From the NCBI GenBank assembly GCA_023055505.1, contig JALIRH010000001.1, forward strand, positions 96,316,530 through 96,380,529: DNA of 64,000 nucleotides. Reading direction: 5' to 3'. Source of the DNA: Callipepla californica brunnescens (Eukaryota; Chordata; Aves; Galliformes; Odontophoridae). Below the pieces are notes generated by a model. The model made no database searches. It saw nothing but the letters and a program-made list of their open reading frames with translations, and had not been told where the DNA came from. Positions 50,417 to 59,450 of this stretch are shown here, one piece after another (position 1 is the stretch's first letter; each line of letters begins with the position of its first letter). Made by a program: the position numbers and the translations under genes.

Positions 50417-53400
50417 AGCTGGTGTCTCAGACTCACGCATGGCTCTAAACAGACCCTGATACATCTTCTCTATTCATTCACCTCCTAGATCAGTATGATT
50501 CCCCTCCAACACAAAAGTGAAGCAGAAAGAATCTGAATCTGAATGGCTAGCGTCTGAGGGAAATGCAAGATTTGCTGAGAGTTGGTGTGTCTATGCTTTT
50601 TCTAAGAGTTTTACAAAAAATTAAGATTTCTTCTCTATTTGAACAGGGACTGTGAGAACAGAATCCCAATAGAATTCATTAACCATTGGAATCATAAATC
50701 TGTCTGAATTCTAGGAAATGAGAGCCAGTTCCTTTCTTGGAGCATCTTTGAGTGTCTTGGTACTCTGGATTTGCACGCCTCTGATCTGTCAGTTTAAGTG
50801 ACTGATACTTATGTGCTCCTTTGCATCTCTCCCCAGGTACATCTTTCTGCAAATTCTTCTTCTGAGGATCCTTGACGTGATCCTTACCTAACTGCCCATG
50901 TGTGTTCCACCTGATCCATAAAACTTATTTCCAGCAGCCTGATCCTGTCTCAGTAGTTTTAAAAATAAGATGACTGTAATGTTTCTGACTATAACATATC
51001 TGACATCAGCCCAACCTGGAATATAGATAGAAACATTTTCAGGTTTTGTGTGTATTCATAGGCAATTTATACCCATATACATATGTATATGCATTAGGAG
51101 TAGATGTGGAATAGCCGGTCCCGTTTACTATATAAACAATATTTGGAGCATCTTGTACAAAACAACAGTGTCTCAGTTTAATTTCATGCCATGCATTTTT
51201 TGAAGATCACACCATCATCTAAAGCAAAACTCTAAAACTACTTTGAGATTTGAACACAAAACTTAGAGTGCTTTCCTTTTATATTTCCCAACTCATTTCC
51301 TGTCTCTGTTTCTACCACCATTATTGATATAAAGAATCCATCAACATATTTTCATGGATGATAAAGAAAGGCTGACCTTTCCTTTGCAGGTACAAATAGG
51401 TAGTTCTTCAGAGGCTGTAAATGAATGACAAGATAATTCTATCCATTTAATATTGAAGTGATGTTGATAGCATCATTCTTCTCATGTTTGAAACAGCAAA
51501 GTATAGAGACCTTTCTCCCTCACTCTGTTCTGCTTTATGTGATGGATTTTCTCTCTGACTAATCGCTGTCACATTAACCTGCACTATTTCATCCTTCAGA
51601 GCTGTCAAGATAATGACGATAATCGAAGTGGCTCATTGTAGGTAAAGGAAATTATATGAGCAAAGTAATATCATAAAACAGTGTTTAAATATTTTAATTT
51701 CATTTGTCAGGGCTGCCCCAACACTTCATTACACATATAACCATCTCTCATCAGTGGAATTAGTGCATTATTCATTACTGTTAATTATTTTCACATAATG
51801 GCTGCCCTGATATATTTAACCTCCACATTATATCTCAGATAATGGGCCTGTAAAATTGAATTGTGTGAAGAGCAGAGTTCTAAAGCTCATTTGCAGAACA
51901 TCAAAGAACAAAGAAGAGGAAAAGAATTCTAAATGGGACTTTTCGCCCAGCTGGGGCCAAACATTTGTTTCTGTCTGATTTACATACAGAAAATAGGTGG
52001 TTCTGAAGTGGTTTAATATTGTACATGCTGTCTGCTCCTATTACACAGCCAATTAGAATTTGCTAATGTCCTGAGTGCTTTAGATAACAGACAATCTATT
52101 GTCTGAATGGCAGTGAGCTGGAAAGTTAACAACAGAAAAAAAGTAGACTTTTCTGAAGGACAGTCTAGAAAATTGTAACATACTAATGTGTTACCTATAA
52201 TTAATAATTCTTCTGAAAATCTTTGCATAGTATGAGGAAATTAAAAAAAATTGCTGCTCAGAACTAAGAAGGTCCAAGTCTTTGAAATTCCAGATGTGCT
52301 CTGCTAATTACTTATTGTTCCTTGGGTCAAATTTGCTGGTGATTTTTCTTGTGTAGGATGTGAAAGATGGTAAGGGGGACACCATAGCATCCTAGGATAT
52401 CTAACTGTATTTATGCTGAGAAGAACAAGCTATGTCAACAGAACTGATTGACTAAGTCCTTCATAGCAAATAAGCAACTCCTGATATCACCTGACCGTCT
52501 TCAGTGGTGCTCTGCCATAACGGATTTTGTGTTTCTGCATTGTTGCTTGTAGAATGGAAAATGTGAGACTTCTCTACCAAATATTTTGGTAAACAATGCA
52601 ACAAAGATGGTACAGGCATGGGACTTAAACATATTTTAGCTTTTGAGAAACCAGCTAAATCGCTAGAAATAATTTCAGGTCTAAGTAGCAGTTTAAAGTC
52701 CACTGTATGTCCACTCTAACAGCACAGATTTTACTGAATAGCCATATTTTTTCCCATTTTGAGTCTTATTCATTATTCACAAATTTCAGTGGACCTGAAA
52801 AGACATTGAATTCAAACACTATGGAAGAAGCATTTATCAAAACTATGTGTTACAAGGAGTAAAACCAGTTCAGAAAAAGAAAAAGAAGAAAAAAAAAACC
52901 CAAATCCACAATGAGCTATTTGAACAGGTGGTGGGGATTTTCAAACTCCAATCTGAGGGTGCCTGTAAAGTTCACTCTAAATGTGTTTTTTTTTGCCTAC
53001 ATTAATTGTAGGATATACCCTTGTTCTACTTCGTGCCCATAGTTAATTTTATAATTACTTTTTAAAAACACTTCAGACCTGTATCTTGGCTGTTAAGAGA
53101 ATAACTTATGGCTGATGGTGGGACTATGATCTCAGAGGTGACTTAGCCAATCAGAAGTCACAGAGTGTTTAATGACTAACGATACAATTCACTTGAGGTC
53201 GTTAGCACACTTTAGTCCTATTGGCTAAAAAGTCATATTTCATAGGAATGATAAATGTCTTTTTGCTAAGTGCCAGTAGGTTTTTGGTCATATCATTAAA
53301 TATTTATACAACCTATACATAAATCTACCTCCACTTGGCATCATCTGGGATTCATGTGGAAGAGACTCATTTATTTCACCATGTAATGTTTTAAGTTTGT

Positions 53401-55082
53401 TGCAGGCTTCAGCTTCAGCCTCCAAACTCTAGTCATGGAGTAGGTAGAAGGGAATAGACAACCACATTTGCATGAACCTGGCTCAAAGAAGTTTTCTGTC
53501 CTTGATCCTCAGCATATTTTTTAAGGATTTGTATATAGCCTTCTTACCCTCTAAACAGTACTTTTTTTTTCTTTTCTTTTCTTTCTTTTTCTAATGAAAG
53601 CTATGGGAACAATACCTGCCATTGTTCTTTGTCCTAAACAATTGTTATTTCATAGGATATTTTCAGGTAACCATGAAATATGGGTAGAAAGACTAGAGAA
53701 ACCAATATATGAGTGAAGCAATTTCTCCACATCTAATTACATAAGACATACTTTTGTCAAAGATGTGAGAAATATTCAGTTTTCTCACAGCCATTTGAGT
53801 ACTCCCAAATAGAAATAGTTTGATACGAACAGTCTTTCTGCTCCTGCCTGATCATAAGCTGTTTGTCTCCAGAAGCAACTACTACTAAGCTTTAAATCTG
53901 AATTTCATTTCAAGCAAAACTCAAAGTCTAAGTCAATTTCTTAAATGGCCATTTTCATTTCTCTGTGTTGACTGCACTGATGAGAAAAAGACAAGATTTC
54001 TGAGTGAACTGCAATTTTTTGATGGCATAATCCTGCTGTTTTTTATGCTGCTATTTAACATCGGGGGGGAAAAAAAGAAAGAACAACAACAAAAACTCCA
54101 CCAAACCAAATCAAACTAAAACAAAACAGAAATCAGTATGGGAAGATAAGGGAATTCAAGGAATTCCTTACAAAGAAGATTCCTCAAGAACTGCAGATCA
54201 ACAGAATTAGAATAACCCGCAAGTTTGCATATGACATATTTATAGCGTTGATAACTAGATAAGCATCTCACAAACAAGTAAGAAACTCACTTTATCCTAA
54301 GTGGCAAAAAAAAATATAAAGTGATGGATGAAAAGTGATGAAATCAAACAATTTTAGATCTGCTGATATGGTGTGGAAAACCAGTCTCAAGAAGGATCAG
54401 AACTGCTTATTGTCGAGATGCATTGCATACCAGTGGTCTCAGTCTGTTCTGGAGTGATAAACTCTTTTTCCCTGGAGGGTGAGATACTAGAAAATTTTGC
54501 ACTGATGAAACCAGAACACAAGTGGGAAACATTACACTTACATACAAAGTTAATATAGTATTATTTTTCCTGCACACATTAGTTGTGTGTCTGACTGTAT
54601 ACACACACACACATGAAAATCAGCATTGATATTTTCATTATTTTAGTTAAATCATGTTAAAATTTAGGTAATAACTAAAGCAAAAGAAGTGTGAATGGGA
54701 TGTAAAATGTACATGATTTGTTCCAGTAAATGCTGCAGATGGATGACTATCTGGTTTGAAGTTTGTGCATCTACACAGAAGCATTACAGCATCATCTCAG
54801 ATATTATGTAAGTCCTGACTCTTACTCTCTCAACTCCATGACTGTTATGGTTTTTGTTTGTTGACAGTCTCAGGAACATTTCCTGTAGTAACTTGAACTA
54901 ACATTATTTCAAACCTACCCCTCATTTAAAACATAATGCTTGTAGACAATTTCCAGTTTTACAATGGAATTTCATTTTGAATTTATTTAAGCATGCTTAA
55001 TATTCTGAAAGTATGAATCATACATTCAAAATATTTATGGGTAGTTTAAGCTGATTCATACTTGCAGAATATTAAGGACTCT
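50417..55082. other. Unique AT-rich non-coding sequence
   Basis: No gene recognised. Small A-rich or T-rich patches lie at 52873-52900, 53563-53592 and 54066-54120, with an (AC)n patch at 54601-54613. The part around 51640-51960 is listed as a candidate conserved element. Confidence 0.5.
51640..51960. promoter_or_regulatory. Candidate conserved non-coding element
   Basis: A low-repeat stretch with a TTAATTA core at 51781-51787, several ATTA cores around it, and two GGCTGCCC motifs (51711 and 51800 regions). This composition is typical of vertebrate enhancers in gene deserts. There is no alignment to support it, so it is a pointer only. Confidence 0.18.
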
Positions 55083-56092
55083 ATCACAGAACCATAGAAT
55101 TACAGAAAGGTTATTTTGGAAGTGATTTCAGATGGTCATCTAGTCCAACCCTCCCTTCTCAAGCATGGAGATCTGCAGCAGGTTGACCATGACTATGTCC
55201 AGATTATTTTTGAAGTTCTCTACAGATGAAGACCCTACAGTCTCTCAGGTCAACCTGTGCCAATGCTTAGTCACCTGCACAACACAGGAGTGTTTCCTGA
55301 TGTTCTGAAGGAACATCCTGTGTGCAGCTTTGTGCTCATTCTCTCTTTTCCTGGCACAGGGCACCACTGAAGAGAGCCTGACTTTATCCCCTTTGCATCC
55401 TCCCTTCTGGAGGAAGGGAGGATTTATACACATTTATACACATGTATCAGATACCCACTGAGCCTCCTCCAGGTTGAACTATCCCAGCTCTCAGCCTCTC
55501 CTCACAGGGTAGCAACTCCAGTCCCTTTATCATCCTGGTGCTCCTCCATTGGACTCTTTCTTGTATGTCCAGGTCTCCCTTGTACTGTGTTGCCCAGAAT
55601 TGTATAAAGTATTCCAGGTGTGGCCTCACAATTACCGAGTAAAGAGGAAGGATCACCTCTCCTGAACTGCTAGTGATCTTTTGTCTAATGCAGCCAACAC
55701 AACTAGCCTTCTTAGTGGAAGGACCACATTGCTGACTTACATTCAGCTTAGAGTCTATCAGGACTCCTAGGTCTTTTTCTGCAGAGCTGCTTTACACCTG
55801 GGTGGTCCACAGTCTGTATTGGTGCCTAGAGTGGTTCCTTCCCATGTGCAGGACTCCATACTTCTTTTGAATTCATGAGGTTTTTGTCAGATTCTACAAT
55901 TCTTCAAGACCCCTCAGGATGACTGTGCAGCTCTCTGATGAGTCAGCCACTCTCTTCAGTTCTGAATCATCTGTGAATTTACTGAGAATGCACTCTACCC
56001 CATTATACAGATCATTACCAAAGATGTTAAACAGGATAGGATCCAGTACTGACCCCTGAGGTTCTCCACTCATTACTGGATGTCTTGCACCA
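55083..56092 (-). mobile_element. Old CR1 retrotransposon, about 1.0 kb
   Basis: Minus-strand copy with its 3' end at 55083 (ACAGAACCATAGAATTACAG). It runs up through the ORF2 C-terminus to the block that precedes motif C (GATCCAGTACTGACCCCTGAG at about 56039). A frame at 55447-55656 still reads LYSVIVRPHLEYFIQFWATQ, then MIKGLELLPCEERLR. It is clearly more diverged than the 46227 copy, with several frame breaks. It is 5'-truncated at about 56092. Confidence 0.93.
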
Positions 56093-56738
56093 GGAGATAG
56101 AAATACTGCACATTACTTACATGAAATTGTAGTGGATACAGCAGGTCCTTTGAAAATTTATGGAATACAGTACTTTTTCATAAAATATTTCTGGGAAGCA
56201 GATGTCAGTGTAAAAGCAAGGACCAGAACTGTATTTGAGTAGTCACATGCCATTTCATGTAGTGGAGAATTTTATAATTAATTTTGAGTAAAGCACAATT
56301 TTTTTATGAGATGGAGAGTAAAATCCTAGATCCTAAGTATATCAGAGGCATTGTTCTTCAAACTTCAAGAAAGATATCTTTCACTCCTATGAAGAGATTA
56401 CTTTGATTTCAGAAAATGAAAATTGTAGAGAAGTTTGTAATGGATGTCTTGAAAACCATCTAGGAAATAAATTCAGAGGATTGCTGTGCTTTGCCATCTG
56501 AAAACCCATAATGGATTTAAAGCCAGAAGTGAGCTTGCAACCTTTAAATACAACCACCGTATTTTAACAAATTTTCAAAGGGACTAGTGAGAAGAATTTA
56601 AAAATGACAATTTTTGTTTAACATTTGCCCAAATAAATCTTAACACATCTAATATCTTCCCATCTCAAATTTAGGAATGGCTTGCCCAACTAAGGGATGC
56701 TAATTCACATTGCGTATCGTTCTCAGATCTTCGGAAGG

Positions 56739-56782
56739 AACAGTATCTGTATAACCCAAGAACAGTATCTGTATAATCCAAG
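56739..56782 (+). repeat. 22-bp tandem duplication
   Basis: Two adjacent 22-base units share AACAGTATCTGTATAA and end CCAAG, differing at one base (C or T at unit position 17). The near identity points to a recent local duplication. Confidence 0.95.
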
Positions 56783-57451
56783 ATAAGGACTGAACTTGAA
56801 GACTGTAGCTATATATAAATTCTTCCTGTTACATGCACATCCTACTAACTGCCCAGACAAAAGATGTCCTAAGGCTACCTCTTCAGACAGTGAGGCACTT
56901 GCTGACAGCTCTGGGCTTTAAGACAAATTAAAATAAACCAATTTTTCAGTCTGCAGGTCTAATAAAGCTTCTGGCTTTCTATTCTGTCAGTGATCATGAA
57001 TAAAATTGGCTGACAAGAAGGAAGATGGGATGTTTAGTTTTCTGATGAGAGATTTTAAGGTGAAGACCAATTGTACAATTCCTATTTCAGTTCTTATCAG
57101 TGAGAAATTTCTGTCACTAGAAAGAAGGGATAAAAAGTTTTCAAGTCCTCATTCCCTGCTCTAACATCCCAACTCTCTTTGCACTACTGTTCTGTGGACT
57201 AAGTCACATTTGAGGGTGCGATGAGTGCCCAAAAGTATATAGGAGGTTGTTCCTGTCACTCAGTTTAAATAGATGATGTCACTATATAGTTTTATTGATC
57301 ATGTACAATTTTCATACATATTCTTTTACAGACTCTGCCTGTTTTCTACAGATCTTCAAAATGTCGTCAAGTTCTCCCACTGACATGTGCTTTCATGCCT
57401 TCATTTTTTCACCTCCTGGAGAGTACATTAACTAAATTCAGACTTTTTCTG

Positions 57452-57479
57452 AAAAAAAAAAAAAAAAAAAAAAAAAAAA
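57452..57479. repeat. A28 homopolymer
   Basis: An uninterrupted run of 28 A bases. No upstream gene copy is recognisable, so it is annotated as a simple repeat. Confidence 0.95.
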
Positions 57480-57611
57480 GCACAAGTCTTCCAGAGTAAA
57501 GAATAAACTTTTCAAAGAATTCATTATTTAACAATTTAATAGAATTCATGGAGATAGAGCAAAGGTCAAATTTTAATTTATATGTGTAAGTTGATGAATA
57601 CCTTGTTATCA

Positions 57612-57715
57612 TCACAGAATTATGAAATGGTTGAGATTAAAAGGGACCACTGAAGATCATTTAGTCTAATCTCCATGCTCAAGCAGGGTCCCTTATAGCA
57701 GATTACTCAGAATGT
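57612..57715 (-). mobile_element. Old CR1 3'-end fragment
   Basis: Minus-strand CR1 tail: ATCACAGAATTATGAAATGG, then AAAAGGGACC and AAGATCATTTAGTCTAATCT, then CTCAAGCAGGGTCCC. About 100 bp remain. Confidence 0.85.
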
Positions 57716-58002
57716 GGGTTTGTGGGAAACATAACAACATAATAGCCAAGAGCTAATTTGAGTAATGTGCCTACCTAATCACAGTGCTGGTCAACGTTCA
57801 GCTCAACTGAAATATGGAAGAACATCCCACTCATGTCAAATTTGGAATAAACTAACATCTCTGGTTGGTATGCAGATATGACTATGAATCAAAAATCTCA
57901 TCCCATGAAAAGTGAGCAGAGCCCATTGAGCTCTCCTGCATGTCAGTTGGCTGCATGACAGGGATCTCCCCTTGAATAGGGGCACCTCTCAAGGTTACGC
58001 CA
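57716..58002. other. Unclassified sequence hosting the palindromic element
   Basis: The sequence immediately around the 58003-58439 insertion (here and 58440-58660) is one interrupted unit, since it reads on across the insertion as GGTTACGCCA/GGTGAAG. It has the feel of an older repeat, but I cannot name a family. Confidence 0.4.
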
Positions 58003-58074
58003 TGTCATGGTTTTATGATTTTTTTGGCATTGGTATTCCACATCATAACATCATGTAGTGCATTAAGAGTTAAA
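58003..58074 (+). repeat. Left inverted arm of the palindromic element
   Basis: A 72-base arm reading TGTCATGG...GAGTTAAA. Its reverse complement is at 58369-58439 with about 96% identity. The DNA or RNA could fold into a long hairpin enclosing the tRNA-like module. Confidence 0.95.
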
Positions 58075-58183
58075 GAGTTAATGCTCCAGCTGCGTGCTGT
58101 ATGCCTGATCTGACCGGGAATCGAAGCCGGGCTGCGGCGGTGAGAGTGCCAACTCCTAACCACTAGACCAAGAGCATTAACTC
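58075..58183. repeat. 12-bp perfect inverted repeat framing the tRNA-like body
   Basis: GAGTTAATGCTC (58075-58086) and GAGCATTAACTC (58172-58183) are exact reverse complements either side of the tRNA-like sequence. On the minus strand the inner part of the 58172-58183 copy overlaps the position of the normal 5' acceptor strand. The repeat may be a substitute stem or the trace of a nested insertion. Confidence 0.9.
58107..58177 (-). tRNA. tRNA-Glu(CTC)-derived sequence, probable pseudogene
   Basis: On the minus strand the body reads TTGGTCTAGTGGTTAGGAG (D-arm and A box), GGCACTCTCACCGCC (anticodon arm, loop CTCTCAC with anticodon CTC), and CGGCTTCGATTCCCGGTCAG (T-arm and B box). Compared with vertebrate tRNA-Glu there are only about five changes from the D-arm to the T-arm. 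The acceptor strands are unrelated and do not pair, one anticodon-stem pair is lost, and the first base of the B box/T-loop-closing pair (G53) is C. It is therefore unlikely to be a working tRNA. Partial A and B boxes might still recruit RNA polymerase III. Confidence 0.8.
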
Positions 58184-58368
58184 CCCAGAGGACTTTGCCA
58201 TGTTTTGCATTTTTACATATTTCCGCTCAGAGGGAAAAGATAAAAACTGTCTGCGGTCACGGGACACTCTCTTTCCTTTAGGATCGACTCAGCAGTGGGT
58301 GCTCACTGCCGTCTCACCTTCAGCATTAGCATAAGGCCTTTGGTTTATCGGACACTCTCTCTTGACTG

Positions 58369-58439
58369 TTTAACTCTTAATGCACTACATGATGTTATGA
58401 TGTGGAATACCAATGCCAAAAAATTATAAAACCATAACA
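58369..58439 (-). repeat. Right inverted arm of the palindromic element
   Basis: The 71-base partner of 58003-58074. Relative to the left arm it has one T fewer in the T-run and two transitions near the tip. Confidence 0.95.
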
Positions 58440-58660
58440 CACCAGGTGAAGAAATCCTCTATGCCTTGATGTCAGGAGACTCCTTGTCACTATGAATCCT
58501 TGGCAAGTGACTAACAAATTGCTAAGCTATGTAAGCTTCACTATGATCAAACCTTAGACTGACTGTGCGCAAATAATCCTTTAGATATAAATAATTGACC
58601 ATTGACGAAGAATTGGGTTCAGATGCACCTACGCTCCTTACTTCTTTCATTCAAGGAACT
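58440..58660. other. Unclassified sequence, right flank of the palindromic element
   Basis: This continues the host sequence interrupted at 58002 up to the start of the purine array. No gene is visible and no family can be named. Confidence 0.4.
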
Positions 58661-58966
58661 TAGAGAGCGAGGGAGGGCGGGAGGGAGGGAGGGAGGGCAG
58701 GAGGGACGAAGGGAAGGAAGGAAGGAAGGAAGGAAGGAAGGAAGGAAGGAAGGAAGGAAGGAAGGAAGGAAGGAAGGAAGGAAGGAAGGAAGGAAGGAAG
58801 GAAGGAAGGAAGGAAGGAAGGAAGGAAGGAAGGAAGGAAGGAAGGAAGGAAGGAAGGAAGGAAGGAAGGAAGGAAGGAAGGAAGGAAGGAAGGAAGGAAG
58901 GAAGGAAGGAAGGAAGGAAGGAAGGAAGGAAGGAAGGAAGGAAGGAAGGAAGGAAGGAAGGAAGGA
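58661..58966. repeat. Large (GGAA)n microsatellite
   Basis: A purine leader of GAGG/GGGA units (58661-58710) is followed by about 256 bp of uninterrupted GGAA/GAAG units (58711-58966, about 64 copies). Both strands are open in several frames, giving KEGR or LPSF-type repeats. These are artefacts of the 4-base unit and not proteins. The array is the largest simple repeat in the window. Confidence 0.98.
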
Positions 58967-59200
58967 TCAAACCATCAATCTGACCCAAAATGTCCCACCA
59001 CTAAACCATGTTCCTCAGCACTACTTCCATAGGTTTCCTAAATACCTTCAGAAATAGTGACTCTACCACTTCTCTGAGCAGCCCATTCCAAAGGTTGACC
59101 ACACTTAATATGAAGATATTCTTCTTACTATTCAGTCTAAACTTAAGACCTTCATTCTCTCAGATGAAACAAAACTAATTGTATAAAAGGGCTGACATTA
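58967..59200 (-). mobile_element. CR1 fragment with its 3' end replaced by the GGAA array
   Basis: Minus-strand CR1 ORF2-end sequence: CACTAAACCATGTTCCTCAG at about 59000, then AGTGACTCTACCACTTCTCT and GAGCAGCCCATTCC, then a CTTCTTACTATTCAGTCTAA block. Where the CR1 3' UTR and octamers should lie, the GGAA array begins. The array may have grown from the GGAAGG motif of the CR1 tail. Confidence 0.8.
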
Positions 59201-59384
59201 CCCCCTGAAACACGTGTATTATGCATGTCAAGGTCTTAAAAGTGTTTTGTTCTATAAAATTCCTATTACTATATAGCTAAATAGGAGGAGCAGAAGCTAA
59301 TCTGTCCTGTAAATCTGTCCAATGAAGATTTAGTCTTGAATGCAGGACAAACTATGAACTTAATGGAAAAACAAGTTAGGCAGT
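59201..59384. other. Unique or unresolved sequence between CR1 pieces
   Basis: No clear family; part may be diverged CR1 body belonging to the tail at 59385. Confidence 0.35.
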
Positions 59385-59450
59385 TATGAGTATGACTAGA
59401 AAGCCTTCAGAGGTTCCTTCCAAATCTAAGAATTCCATGACTCTATGAAT
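59385..59450 (+). mobile_element. CR1 3'-end fragment
   Basis: Plus-strand CR1 tail: GACTAGAAAGCCTTCAGAGG, then TTCCTTCCAAATCTAAGAAT and a degenerate octamer end CCATGACTCTATGAATTATG. It is short and old. Confidence 0.8.

Larger units (their letters stand above)
56093..57611. other. Unique non-coding sequence
   Basis: No gene or transposon recognised. It contains a 22-bp tandem duplication (56739-56782) and an A28 run (57452-57479), both listed separately. Confidence 0.5.
58003..58439. mobile_element. Palindrome-ended LTR-like element carrying a tRNA-Glu-derived module
   Basis: This 437-bp insertion starts TGTCATGG and ends CCATAACA (TG...CA). Its ends are two long inverted arms, 58003-58074 and 58369-58439. 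They differ at only about three positions over 71-72 bases (two substitutions and one T indel). It is flanked by CGCCA (57998-58002) and CACCA (58440-58444), a 5-bp target duplication differing by one CpG-type transition. TG...CA ends with a 5-bp duplication fit an LTR (solo LTR of an endogenous retroelement), while long terminal inverted arms fit a foldback or MITE element. Inside are a tRNA-Glu-like body (58107-58177, minus) and about 185 bp of unrelated sequence with GATAAAAAC (about 58239). No protein is encoded. Confidence 0.75.

Noticed and set aside
57452..57479. Poly(A) tail of a processed pseudogene
   Set aside because: No transcript-like sequence is recognisable on either side; treated as a homopolymer.
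58107..58177. A functional tRNA-Glu gene
   Set aside because: Acceptor strands do not pair, an anticodon-stem pair and the G53-C61 pair are lost, and there is no T-run terminator right after the 3' end; it is better called tRNA-derived.
58602..59057. Open frames of 151 (+) and 113 (-) codons across the GGAA array
   Set aside because: Their length comes from the stop-free 4-base unit; the products are pure KEGR or LPSF-type repeats and no gene context exists.
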